NCBI GenBank assembly: GCA_964510225.1
Contig: CAZEAN010000009.1
Coordinates: 1 to 64,000 of the forward strand
Direction of reading: 5' to 3'
Length of the DNA: 64,000 nucleotides
Source: CAZEAN01 sp964510225
GTDB lineage: Bacteria; Planctomycetota; Planctomycetia; Isosphaerales; Isosphaeraceae
This document shows, piece after piece, positions 18,352-27,229 of this stretch (the stretch's first letter is position 1; every line of letters begins with the position of its first letter). Under the pieces are notes generated by a model. That model saw only the letters and a program-made list of their open reading frames with translations. It made no database searches and was not told where the DNA came from. The position numbers were made by a program, and so were the translations under genes.

Positions 18352-19833
18352 TTGCGATCGATCCCACAGCACGCCGTCTTAAACCGTAGTCGGCTCCACC
18401 ACCCTCGGTTCACCCGTCGGGAAATGATCCAAGCAGGCGCCATCGGCTTACTCGGTCTTGGGTCGGCAGATCTCCGCGAACTGCGGGCTGCTGAGCTGGC
18501 GGAATTCTCCGGAGGCTCCGAACCGAAGGCCAAGGCTGTTATCTACATCTTTCTCTCAGGTGGACTCGCACAACACGAAAGCTTCGACATGAAGCCGGAT
18601 GCCCCCGACGAGATCCGTGGCGAGTTTCGACCGATCGCGACCACCGTTCCTGGCTTGGAGATTTCTGAACATTTGCCGCTGCTCGCTGCTCGCGCGCACC
18701 AGTGGTCGCTGGTCCGGTCCCTGACTCATCCTTGGAACGAACACTCGCAAGGCCATCAGGTGATGCTCTCCGGTCGATCCACACTGCCGCCCGGATTCAA
18801 TGCGTCACGTCCAAAGCCAAGTGACTGGCCAGCGATTGCGGCAGTCGCCGGCGGCCTGACCGAATCTCGTGGGAACCTTCCACCTGCCGTCGTTCTCCCT
18901 GAACGCCTCGTCCACAATACGGGACGAGTGATTCCTGGACAATTCGCGGGCTTGATGGGACCGCATCGAGACCCCTGGTTTATCGAAGCTTCCCCATTTG
19001 ATCCCAAAGGCTACGGCGCCTACCCAGAGTTTGGTTTTGACCATCAGGAACGGGGCATTCCTCCACTCGAAAAGCGGTTCCACGCCCCGACGCTTTCGCT
19101 CCCGGAAGGTCTCGACAATGGTCGGCTCCAGAATCGCCTTGCTCTGCTCGGAGCACTCGATCGGAAACGACAATCGCTCCGAAACGCTCAGGCCAACGAC
19201 TCCTTCGCCCACCATCAAGATGCTGCCGTTGCCTTGATGACGGAACCGTCCGTCCGAGATGCATTTGATGTTGCGAATGCCGATCCCAAGGTACTGGAAC
19301 GTTACGGCGATAACCTCTTTGGTTGGTCTCTCTTAATGGCCAAGCGACTTGTCAAGACGGGCGTTAATCTCGTACAAGTCAATTTAGGAAATAATGAAAC
19401 TTGGGATACTCATGGTAACGCATTTCCTCACCTGAAGGAAAAATTGTTCCCACCTACCGATCGAGCCCTCTCTGCCTTGCTCGACGATCTTGTTGCTGAA
19501 GGATTGCTTGACTCCACTCTCATCGTCATGGCTGGAGAATTTGGCCGAACCCCCAAGATCTCCCACTTGCCCAAGAGCTACGAAAAGCCTGGTCGGGATC
19601 ATTGGGGGCTCGCGCAGTCAGTCTGGATCGCGGGCGGTGGTATTCAAGGAGGCCGAGTGATCGGAGCAACTGATCGGATTGGGAGTGAGCCATCACGCGA
19701 ACCGCAGACCCCAGAAAACTTCGCGGCCACTATCTATCAAGCACTCGGGCTTCCGAAGACAGCAGCATGGCATGACGAACAAGATCGCCCCCACTATATT
19801 TACCACGGCGATCCCATTATCGGTCTCACTTGA
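18352..19833 (+). CDS. DUF1501 family protein with Tat-like leader
   Basis: A protein of about 493 residues in the DUF1501 family, which belongs to the alkaline-phosphatase/sulfatase-like superfamily and is very common in planctomycetes. The leader contains 'FTRREMIQAGAIGLLGLG', an RR-type export signal followed by a hydrophobic stretch. Family segments include 'FLSGGLAQHESFDMKPDAP', 'SLVRSLTHPWNEHSQGH' and 'VMAGEFGRTPKIS'. DUF1501 genes often pair with DUF1553/DUF1549 cytochrome genes; that partner is absent here. I prefer the TTG at 18352, with GAGAGG seven bases upstream; a TTG at 18301 would add 17 residues. The biochemical role is unknown. Confidence 0.9.
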   Translation: MRSIPQHAVLNRSRLHHPRFTRREMIQAGAIGLLGLGSADLRELRAAELAEFSGGSEPKAKAVIYIFLSGGLAQHESFDMKPDAPDEIRGEFRPIATTVPGLEISEHLPLLAARAHQWSLVRSLTHPWNEHSQGHQVMLSGRSTLPPGFNASRPKPSDWPAIAAVAGGLTESRGNLPPAVVLPERLVHNTGRVIPGQFAGLMGPHRDPWFIEASPFDPKGYGAYPEFGFDHQERGIPPLEKRFHAPTLSLPEGLDNGRLQNRLALLGALDRKRQSLRNAQANDSFAHHQDAAVALMTEPSVRDAFDVANADPKVLERYGDNLFGWSLLMAKRLVKTGVNLVQVNLGNNETWDTHGNAFPHLKEKLFPPTDRALSALLDDLVAEGLLDSTLIVMAGEFGRTPKISHLPKSYEKPGRDHWGLAQSVWIAGGGIQGGRVIGATDRIGSEPSREPQTPENFAATIYQALGLPKTAAWHDEQDRPHYIYHGDPIIGLT

Positions 19834-19987
19834 GCACCAGTGTGGGAGTCTGGAATCGTTTTGGACAATGGCTTCCCAACCAATCCAGCCCACGTCTAGA
19901 CTCGACGAAACAGAGTACAATCGGTTGGTGGCTCGCGGAGCACGGTCGGGTATCAATCGAGATCATGAGAACTCTTGGAGGACGACC

Positions 19988-20332
19988 ATGGGTGTTGATT
20001 TCTCCCACGGGAATGCCCACTTCGGGTACACGTCGTTCAGACAGTTTCGACAGACACTTGCGAACACCGTGGGCATCGATCTGAACGACATGGAAGGCTT
20101 TGGTGGGATGAGGCCGTGGTCAGAAATCGAGGACCCACTCGTGCCTTTCCTCTCACGGAATGATTACGATGGCTACCTTACTGTTGACGAATGCTCAGCG
20201 GTGATCCAACGTGTTAAAGAGATCCAGAGCGACAAGAAAGCTTGGTACCCCATGAGGAGTGAGCCTTGGGAGGAAGTCCTCGACGGACTCGAGGAGGCTG
20301 TCCGGCGCGGTGAGCCGCTTAAGTGGGGATAA
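19988..20332 (+). CDS. Small protein of unknown function
   Basis: A 114-residue soluble protein starting at an ATG with a strong GGAGG six bases upstream. It is rich in Trp, Glu and Asp and begins 'MGVDFSHGNAHFGYTSF'. Residues about 55-80 ('FLSRNDYDGYLTVDECSAV') resemble a single EF-hand-like Asp-x-Asp-Gly loop, D-Y-D-G-Y-L-T-V-D-E, which is suggestive but alone. No signal peptide or membrane helix. It lies 155 bases after the DUF1501 gene on the same strand. Upstream in-frame ATGs (e.g. 19868) are less well supported. Function not assigned. Confidence 0.6.
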   Translation: MGVDFSHGNAHFGYTSFRQFRQTLANTVGIDLNDMEGFGGMRPWSEIEDPLVPFLSRNDYDGYLTVDECSAVIQRVKEIQSDKKAWYPMRSEPWEEVLDGLEEAVRRGEPLKWG

Positions 20333-20366
20333 CGCACTGGGTTAACCAGGTACGGCTTATCCCCAA

Positions 20367-21779
20367 TTAGGGACGAAACCCCTCGGGAAGTGGATCAGTT
20401 TGCGTGGGGATCTCTCGGGTGAACTTTACCCCCGTAATACGATTGGTATTGTCACCCCGGCGACGATAGCGCGAGGGATAGTCACCCGTCGACTGTGACC
20501 ATTGATCGAGTGCCCCCTCCAGTTGACTGAGGACCTCTTGATACTCCGACTGACCGGCCAGATTCTGCGATTCCCAGGGGTCGGCTTCGAGATCATATAA
20601 TTCGAATTGAGGCCGGGGATACTCAAAAAGTTGACTCTGGGTAGCAGTCAACTCTCCTGCTTCCCGGAGTGCCAAGAGTGCATTCCACGACGGTGAGCTA
20701 CTTACGTCGGAGGGATTTCCAAAGGGTTCGTCAAGATACGCATTACGGATCAACTTGAATCGCTTGGTCCGCACGCTCCGCATGTGATGATCACAGTTAT
20801 GCCAGTTGCGTTGACTAAAGACGTTGAGCCGTCCGGGTCGGCTGGGATCCTGAAGGATTGGTAAGAGACTCTGCCCTTGGAAATCTCCCGGTGATGGTGA
20901 TCCAGCGATGTCGAGGAGGGTCGGTGCAAGGTCGATTACACTAGTAAGACCCGAAAAGGTTGTGCCACTCCTAATCTGGCTAGGCCAACAGAAGATTAAG
21001 GGCGTCTTGATCCCAGAATCGTAGAGTGAGCCCTTAGCCCTGGGAAATGGTGCACCGTTATCCGCAAAGAAGACAATGAGAGTATCGTCAAAGCGATCAC
21101 GGTTTTTCAACTCTCGGACCATGGCTCCGATTTGGCTGTCCATCCGAGCGATCTCGTCATAATACAAGGCGAGGTCTGCGCGTGTTTCCGGTGTGTCGGC
21201 GAGGAAAGGAGGAACAACCGCGTCTTCCTCGCTGTGTGGCTGGTCGATTGAGCCCTGACTGTACGGACGGTGAGCATCACGGAACCCAACCCAAAGGAAG
21301 AAAGGTGTGTCATCTGCGAGGTCGAGGAACGAATCAAACTCATTCACGGATGATCCATACCAATCGAACTGGTTGTTACCATTTTCGCCGTAGTGCGTTT
21401 TGAGCATGTGACCAGTGGTGTAGCCTGCTTCCTTCAGGTAGGACGACACAAACCGTTGATCAGGCGGCAGAGGCATATGCAGATCTTCGGCACCCGTACT
21501 GTGGGGATACTTGCCCGTAAGGACACTGATCCGTGTGGGGCTGCATGAAGAGGTCGTGAGGAAAGCATTTTCACAGAGTAGTCCATCAGACGCGAGAGCG
21601 TCGATCTCTGGAGTTCGAATGTTAGGGTGCCCATAACAGCCGAAGTCGTTCCACGAGACATCGTCAGCCAGAAAGATGACAATGCTTGGTGGACGTTCTC
21701 CCTCTTTTGCTACGAGAATAGAGCCAGCGATTCCAATGAGGAATGTTGTCAGGAGTGTGGTGGCGATCGCGTGTTTCAC
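20367..21779 (-). CDS. Exported sulfatase (third gene of operon)
   Basis: A 470-residue formylglycine-type sulfatase with a signal peptide ('TTFLIGIAGSILVAKE'). The modification motif C-S-P-T-R is at Cys79 ('SSCSPTRISVLTG'), and the metal-site Asp residues are in 'FLADDVSWNDFG' and 'VFFADNGAP'. Such enzymes hydrolyse sulfate esters on polysaccharides, after an FGE enzyme converts the Cys. The substrate cannot be read from sequence. The GTG start overlaps the upstream sulfatase stop by four bases (GTGA), so translation is probably coupled. No FGE or anSME maturase gene is in the window. Confidence 0.95.
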   Translation of the reverse strand: MKHAIATTLLTTFLIGIAGSILVAKEGERPPSIVIFLADDVSWNDFGCYGHPNIRTPEIDALASDGLLCENAFLTTSSCSPTRISVLTGKYPHSTGAEDLHMPLPPDQRFVSSYLKEAGYTTGHMLKTHYGENGNNQFDWYGSSVNEFDSFLDLADDTPFFLWVGFRDAHRPYSQGSIDQPHSEEDAVVPPFLADTPETRADLALYYDEIARMDSQIGAMVRELKNRDRFDDTLIVFFADNGAPFPRAKGSLYDSGIKTPLIFCWPSQIRSGTTFSGLTSVIDLAPTLLDIAGSPSPGDFQGQSLLPILQDPSRPGRLNVFSQRNWHNCDHHMRSVRTKRFKLIRNAYLDEPFGNPSDVSSSPSWNALLALREAGELTATQSQLFEYPRPQFELYDLEADPWESQNLAGQSEYQEVLSQLEGALDQWSQSTGDYPSRYRRRGDNTNRITGVKFTREIPTQTDPLPEGFRP

Positions 21780-23200
21780 GGTTGAGGCTCCCTGGAAGTT
21801 CGGAGTCGACCAGCGGGTCGGATTCCAGTACCTGTACGCTGGGTTGCTGAATCACCAAGCTGGTCTCGTGCCTCTTCGGCGAGTTCTTGGAGTCGGGTGA
21901 CGACCTCAGGGTACTGGTCCTTGAGGTCAGTCGTCTCACCGATGTCGTCCCCAAGGTTGTAGAGCGCGAGTCCAGTCTCTCCTTGTACGTAGCCCCCTGG
22001 TTTTCCATCATGCCCAGGTGATCCTCGAAGGCTCCGGTAGGAATGTGGAAAGTGGAGCTTCCAAGGTCCAGACCGGACTGCTTGTAAGTGACGTGCCCAA
22101 TAGAAATAAAGGGCCTCGTGTGGTGACTCGGCTCCGGAATCCCGGAAGAGTAGATTCGAGATGTCGAGTCCATCGATCGGATGTGCTGGTAATGTAGCCC
22201 CCGTAATCGCTGCGATTGTTGGCAGCAGGTCGATGGTCATCGCTGGCTCGTGACAGACTGAACCTCCCGTGATCCGGGAAGGCCACCAAACCACGGTTGG
22301 TTCACGTTGACCACCTTCCCAAGTCGTACCCTTACCCTCCCGGAGTGGTCCTGCTGAACCAGCATGGTTGCCGTACGAGAGCCAGGGCCCGTTATCTGAT
22401 GTGAAGATCACGAGGGTGTCTTGATCGAGTCCGAGCGTTCGGAGGGTTTCGAGGATCTGGCCCACCGACCAGTCGATCTCCATGATGACATCTCCATACA
22501 ATCCTTGCTCGGAGGCGCCGTCAAACTTGTCGGAGACGAAGAGCGGTACGTGAGGCATGCTATGGGGTACATAAAGAAAGAACGGTTGATCCCGATGCTC
22601 CTCAATGAACCTAACGGCGTGCTCGGTATACCACGTCGTCAAGTTCCGTTGGTCGGGGTTCCGCTCGATTGTCTCTTCGCCGTCGATGAGGGGTAGTGGT
22701 GGATACCCTTTGGGATTTGTTGGGTGCTTCGGCCACATATCATTGGAATACGGTAGACCGAAGTATTCATCAAACCCATGACGCAATGGGAGGAATTGAG
22801 GATGGTGACCTAAGTGCCACTTCCCAAAGATCGCGGTTGCGTAGTCCAATGTTTTCAAGAGTTCAGCGATCGTTACTTCACTGTCGGCGATCCCGGTCTT
22901 TGCATTGGGTCCGAGGGCACCAAGAATGCCAATTCGGTTGGGATAACATCCCGTCAGGAGGGCGGCCCGAGACGCTGAGCAGACCGCTTGGGCTGAGTAA
23001 AAGTTGGTAAAAAGCTTCCCTTCCGAAGCCATCCGATCGATATTCGGCGTCTCATATCCTTCCGCTCCAAGAGGCCCGATGTCAGCGTAGCCTTGATCAT
23101 CGGTGAAGATAATGATGACGTTGGGAAGTCGTTCTTCCGCTTCCGTCCTTGTATGGATGGCGACGAGAATGAGCGGGACTAAGAGAAGGTGATGTCTCAT
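21776..23200 (-). CDS. Exported sulfatase, arylsulfatase A-like (second gene of operon)
   Basis: A protein of about 474 residues with a signal peptide ('MRHHLLLVPLILVAIHT'). The maturation motif is C-S-A-S-R ('QAVCSASRAALLTGCYP', Cys74), the Ala form of the C-x-P/A-x-R consensus. Metal-binding Asp pair in 'IIIFTDDQGYADIG', catalytic His region in 'GKWHLGHHPQ', and the C-terminal 'VIFTSDNGPWLSYGNHAGSAGP' half is arylsulfatase A-like. I place the start at ATG 23200, with GAGG about nine bases upstream; a GTG at 23230 overlapping the upstream stop is the alternative. Middle gene of three; substrate unknown. Confidence 0.93.
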   Translation of the reverse strand: MRHHLLLVPLILVAIHTRTEAEERLPNVIIIFTDDQGYADIGPLGAEGYETPNIDRMASEGKLFTNFYSAQAVCSASRAALLTGCYPNRIGILGALGPNAKTGIADSEVTIAELLKTLDYATAIFGKWHLGHHPQFLPLRHGFDEYFGLPYSNDMWPKHPTNPKGYPPLPLIDGEETIERNPDQRNLTTWYTEHAVRFIEEHRDQPFFLYVPHSMPHVPLFVSDKFDGASEQGLYGDVIMEIDWSVGQILETLRTLGLDQDTLVIFTSDNGPWLSYGNHAGSAGPLREGKGTTWEGGQREPTVVWWPSRITGGSVCHEPAMTIDLLPTIAAITGATLPAHPIDGLDISNLLFRDSGAESPHEALYFYWARHLQAVRSGPWKLHFPHSYRSLRGSPGHDGKPGGYVQGETGLALYNLGDDIGETTDLKDQYPEVVTRLQELAEEARDQLGDSATQRTGTGIRPAGRLRTSREPQP

Positions 23201-23226
23201 CCGCTTGAGCCTCTGTACTTTTGGTC

Positions 23227-24711
23227 TCACCGAACTTTATCGGCAGGAATAATCGACTTACCTTCCCAGACGGCGGTTGTGCCATCGTACGTAAGAACCC
23301 GATGTCGACTGCCAGGAGCGGCGGGTAGATCCACTTTCGGAAGCCAACCACGATGCTCCACAAGGACTGACTCGAACTCAGGATCATCTGCGAGATTATG
23401 CCACTCTTCGGGGTCGTCTTTAAGATCGTAGAGTTCTTCGGAACCGTCCGCATAATGGATGTATCGATATTGATAGGTCCTGATCCCATGATTTCCCTGG
23501 TTGTGTGTTGTAATTGCCGGCCAGGTGCGTCTTGCTGTACAGTCTCGGAGGAGCGGAGCAAGACTGTGACCCTCTAAGGGACGACCAGGGCGGTCGGGCA
23601 GGCCACAGAGATCGATTAGTGTCGGGAAGATGTCGAGCAACTCGACCGGTTGGTCGCATTGTTGGCTAGCCGGAATACCAGGGCCTGCAAAGATCAGAGG
23701 GACCCTCGTCGATGGTTCCCAGAGTGTGTTCTTACCACTGATTTCCTTCTCACCGAGATGATAGCCGTGGTCGGACCAGAGGACGATGATTGTGCTGTCG
23801 GAAGCTGCCGAAGCATCGAGGGCATCAAGAATTCGACCGACTTGGGCATCAATGAAACTGATCGAAGCGAGATAGGAATGGACAAGTGATTTCCAAGCGT
23901 TCGCCTGTTTCAGCCAGGAGAGGCGAGGTTCTGGCAGATACCAGTGGAGATACCACGAGAATTCGGGTGTGTCATCCCGATCGTTGTCCAACACCGAGGG
24001 CATGATTAACGCATTGGCCGGATAGAGATCAAACCAGCGTTCCGTCGCGTAACACGGGACGTGAGGTAGGAAGAAGCCAGCAGCGAGAAAGAAGGGCCCA
24101 TCTGGCTCGGCTTCGATCTGTTCAACCGCCCAACTCGCAACCGCCCAATCGCCCTTGTCTTCATCACGATGCGGAAAGGTCCCCCAATCCATCAAGGGGT
24201 TGTTGCCGCCTGGTGTGGGGCCGATCAGTTTCTTTGGGGGGCGTGCCCCGACGCTTGCCCGAGGACCGTACCTGTCGAACTCACGAGGACGATCAGCCTG
24301 TGGTGGATACCCGCCGTGATAGATCTTCCCCGTCGTCAAATTGGTGTAACCGTTGGCGCGAAGATGCTCTGGGAGCGTGACGAGATCGGCGAACTCGGGG
24401 ATCGTGCGGAACCAAGGAGCGAGTCCATAAACGCCGGTTGTGGAGGGTCTAAGGCCGGTCAAGAGGCTCGTTCGCGATGGATTACAAAGCGGCGATTGAC
24501 AGTGGGAGTTCGTGAAGAGTGTCCCGCGTGCGGCCAGTCGATCGATGTTCGGTGTCGAGGCTTGAGGGTGGCCACCAAGGCAGCCAACCCAATCATTGAG
24601 ATCATCAATTGCAATGAACAGGATGTTCGGTTTCTCTTGAGATCGTGCCACTGGCGATCCAAGGATCAGAAAGGCAAACGTAACGATAATCGAGATTGTT
24701 GGTCGTCGCAT
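23227..24711 (-). CDS. Exported sulfatase, iduronate-2-sulfatase-like (first gene of operon)
   Basis: A protein of about 494 residues with signal peptide ('ISIIVTFAFLILGSPVARS'). The motif C-N-P-S-R sits at Cys76 ('SPLCNPSRTSLLTG'). The start 'NILFIAIDDLNDWVGCLGGH' and later 'SDHGYHLGEKEISGKNTLWE' are typical of the iduronate-2-sulfatase group, though bacterial members act on varied sulfated glycans. ATG 24711 is preferred; the frame extends to a TTG at 24738. It leads a run of three overlapping sulfatase genes on the minus strand, separated from the HdeD-like gene by 60 bases. Confidence 0.94.
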   Translation of the reverse strand: MRRPTISIIVTFAFLILGSPVARSQEKPNILFIAIDDLNDWVGCLGGHPQASTPNIDRLAARGTLFTNSHCQSPLCNPSRTSLLTGLRPSTTGVYGLAPWFRTIPEFADLVTLPEHLRANGYTNLTTGKIYHGGYPPQADRPREFDRYGPRASVGARPPKKLIGPTPGGNNPLMDWGTFPHRDEDKGDWAVASWAVEQIEAEPDGPFFLAAGFFLPHVPCYATERWFDLYPANALIMPSVLDNDRDDTPEFSWYLHWYLPEPRLSWLKQANAWKSLVHSYLASISFIDAQVGRILDALDASAASDSTIIVLWSDHGYHLGEKEISGKNTLWEPSTRVPLIFAGPGIPASQQCDQPVELLDIFPTLIDLCGLPDRPGRPLEGHSLAPLLRDCTARRTWPAITTHNQGNHGIRTYQYRYIHYADGSEELYDLKDDPEEWHNLADDPEFESVLVEHRGWLPKVDLPAAPGSRHRVLTYDGTTAVWEGKSIIPADKVR

Positions 24712-24770
24712 GGAGGCGATCCTTGGTGACGATGACAAAAGTTTATCGAAGTGGATTTTGGCACTCCGAG

Positions 24771-25394
24771 TTAACTTCCCGCTGGGTTGGTTCCGGAATT
24801 CGGTGGTGTTTCTAGTTTAGGAAGTCGTCGAATTCCGAGCGCGAGCATGACCCAGGTCCAACCACTGATGATGACTTCGAAGCCGACGACGAGTCCGATC
24901 ATGTAGAGCCCTGAGATTGGCCATTGCCTCCAGATTACGACGCCCAAGAGAACACTAAGCAGACCGCCGAGCATCGGCCAAATCCAACCCTCGAACCGCA
25001 TGAAGACACACGCCACGATCCGGAAGATCCCGCCTACGAAGAGTGTGGCAGCGATGAGGAGCGTTAGTACAGTCGAAACTTCTAAAGGTCGATTCAGAGT
25101 CAAGATACCGAGGACGAAGTACAGGATTCCGACCAAGAGTTGGATTAAGAAACCACTCCAACGCCGGATCCAAAAGGCACCGATGAACTGAGTGATGCCA
25201 CTGAGGATCAGGATGATGCTCAGGAAAGTCATCGTCGCAAGATTTGTAAGGAGGGGTACACTAATCATAAGTGTACCAAGCACTACTGCCGCTATCCCGA
25301 GGACCAAGAACAAGATCCAATGGCTTCGGATCTCAGAAAGTTCGTGGCGCACCGCACGGGCAAGGGTTGTGTCTGCAGGAGAGAGTTCACTCAT
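24771..25394 (-). CDS. HdeD-family (DUF308) integral membrane protein
   Basis: A 207-residue protein with about six hydrophobic helices arranged in pairs, typical of DUF308/HdeD ('WILFLVLGIAAVVLGTLMI', 'LLVGILYFVLGILTLNRP', 'MLGGLLSVLLGVVIW'). In E. coli HdeD is linked to acid resistance; the molecular function is unknown. AAGGA lies about nine bases before the ATG. It sits between sulfatase genes on the same strand, 77 bases after one and 59 before the next, so it may belong to the same transcript; its link to sulfatase function is not evident. Confidence 0.9.
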   Translation of the reverse strand: MSELSPADTTLARAVRHELSEIRSHWILFLVLGIAAVVLGTLMISVPLLTNLATMTFLSIILILSGITQFIGAFWIRRWSGFLIQLLVGILYFVLGILTLNRPLEVSTVLTLLIAATLFVGGIFRIVACVFMRFEGWIWPMLGGLLSVLLGVVIWRQWPISGLYMIGLVVGFEVIISGWTWVMLALGIRRLPKLETPPNSGTNPAGS

Positions 25395-25471
25395 GATGTT
25401 GAGTCCTTGTTGATTGGAGAATGAACAAATGGAATTGGCGTTCCCTCGCCCAGGAAGTCTCCTAATAAGGG

Positions 25472-27022
25472 TTAGTTACGATCCCGCCCCTCTGGTACTT
25501 CACGGAGGAGTTGATCGGGAAACTCGGCGGCTTTCTTACCGTTGGCATTTCGAAGGTTCTGCGAGCTTCCTCTGTCCGAATATAAGGGAACTGACATTCC
25601 CCCTGTCTCTTCAAGAAGTTCGAACATTCGAGTCTTCAACTCTCTTATCACATCTTGATGATCGGGGCTGAAAATCAAGTTTGTCCTTTCCCCAGGATCA
25701 GCCTCGATGTCATAAAGCTCATCGAGGTCATAAAGGCCGTGTGGCCGGACAAACTTATACTGATCGGTCCGAATCGCGAAGATCGTCGGAGTGTGTGGAA
25801 AGTTTCTTTCCCAGTAGTATTCGTAGAGTAAAGCATCACGCCAGTCGACACTCCTCCCCGACGCTAGACCGAGGAAGCTCCGACCATCCATCTGGTCCGG
25901 AGTCTGCAACCCTGCAGCGTCGATTATTGTCGGGCCAATATCGATATTGGCGACCACCTGCTCGACTACCGTCCCCGACTCGACAAGTTCGGGGCAATGC
26001 ATCAGGAGCGGGACGCGCATCGACCACTCGTAGGCCGTTCGTTTGTCAATTAAACCATGTTCACCGAAAGCAAAACCATTATCTCCCATGTACATGACGA
26101 CTGTCTCATCAAGTACACCAATCGCCTCCAGCGCGTCAAAGACTCGACCGATACTGTCATCGACTGCGAGGAGTGTCTCGCAATAGCGCTTATAATACTC
26201 ACCGACATCGAGTGTGCTGTGATACGGGAAATCAACACCGTGCCAACTATTTCGCTGATTCTGGACCCAGAGTGGTTTGTTTTTGTAGTTTTCGGGCGTA
26301 TCAGCCATCGTTGCTGGTGGTTGAAACTCCACGTCGGCATAGCGACCCTTGTGGCGCTCTGCGGGAACGAAATCAGCATGAACACCTTTGTGCGACAAAT
26401 AGAGAAAGAAAGGGCGTTCACTTGAGCGCGATTCGAGCCAATCTACAGCGTAGTCGGTGAGTTCATCCGTGATATAACCCTTTTGTGATATCCGTTTTCC
26501 ATTGACATTGAGACCGTTCCGTCCCGGATTATAAGTGCCCTGCCCCCGAAAGCTTACCCAGTGATCAAACCCAGGCCTCGGATCATCGGAACTCCCGCCC
26601 ATGTGCCACTTCCCAACGTAGGCAGTGTCGTAGCCGGTCGCTTGGAGATACTGGGGAAAGAAGATGGTTCCGTCTGGCACAAGATTGTTGTTGTCGACAA
26701 CTCGATGGTTGTGAGCATAACGGCCGGTCAAAATGGAAGCTCGACTCGGTGAACAGAGCGAAGTCGTGACGAATGCGTTACGGAGATGAGCTCCACCCGA
26801 TGCCATTCGATCCATGTTCGGGGTTTCCAGAAAGGGATGACCCAAGAAACCCATCGCGTCGTAACGATGATCATCTGAGAGAATGAAGACAACATTCCGA
26901 GGCTTCCGATCAGTCCGCGCTGGAAGCCTAAGGTCGGTTGTTTGGGCAGTTACCGGTAAAGTAGCGCTGAAACCGAATGCACAGAGAATCAGACTGACAG
27001 CCTGCATGTGTCGAAACACCAT
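25472..27022 (-). CDS. Exported sulfatase, N-acetylglucosamine-6-sulfatase-like
   Basis: A protein of about 516 residues with a signal peptide ('VSLILCAFGFSATLPVTAQ'). The maturation motif C-S-P-S-R is at Cys90 ('TTSLCSPSRASILTGRYAHN'), and the 'RYAHNHRVVDNN' continuation is characteristic of the glucosamine-6-sulfatase-like subgroup. Metal-site residues appear in 'FILSDDHRYDAMG' and 'MYMGDNGFAFGEHG'. The best start is ATG 27022; a TTG at 27028 and an ATG at 27007 also fit. It is 77 bases upstream of the HdeD-like gene on the same strand and may start the long sulfatase transcript. Confidence 0.94.
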   Translation of the reverse strand: MVFRHMQAVSLILCAFGFSATLPVTAQTTDLRLPARTDRKPRNVVFILSDDHRYDAMGFLGHPFLETPNMDRMASGGAHLRNAFVTTSLCSPSRASILTGRYAHNHRVVDNNNLVPDGTIFFPQYLQATGYDTAYVGKWHMGGSSDDPRPGFDHWVSFRGQGTYNPGRNGLNVNGKRISQKGYITDELTDYAVDWLESRSSERPFFLYLSHKGVHADFVPAERHKGRYADVEFQPPATMADTPENYKNKPLWVQNQRNSWHGVDFPYHSTLDVGEYYKRYCETLLAVDDSIGRVFDALEAIGVLDETVVMYMGDNGFAFGEHGLIDKRTAYEWSMRVPLLMHCPELVESGTVVEQVVANIDIGPTIIDAAGLQTPDQMDGRSFLGLASGRSVDWRDALLYEYYWERNFPHTPTIFAIRTDQYKFVRPHGLYDLDELYDIEADPGERTNLIFSPDHQDVIRELKTRMFELLEETGGMSVPLYSDRGSSQNLRNANGKKAAEFPDQLLREVPEGRDRN

Positions 27023-27229
27023 GACCAATTCATTCCTCGAAGGGTTTCACTCAGTTGATCTGTCCTGCTCGACATCCCGAGTTGAGATGGTTGCCATTAT
27101 GGAGACCGAAATCTGAAAACGCTAGCGGCCATCGACAAAGCCAGCTACTCCAGTGATTGTGGAATGGAACTGGCACGTTAGAGGTAATGCCCCGGTCTCG
27201 ATCCCCGATGGCAGGTTGCCCAGTCGCTC

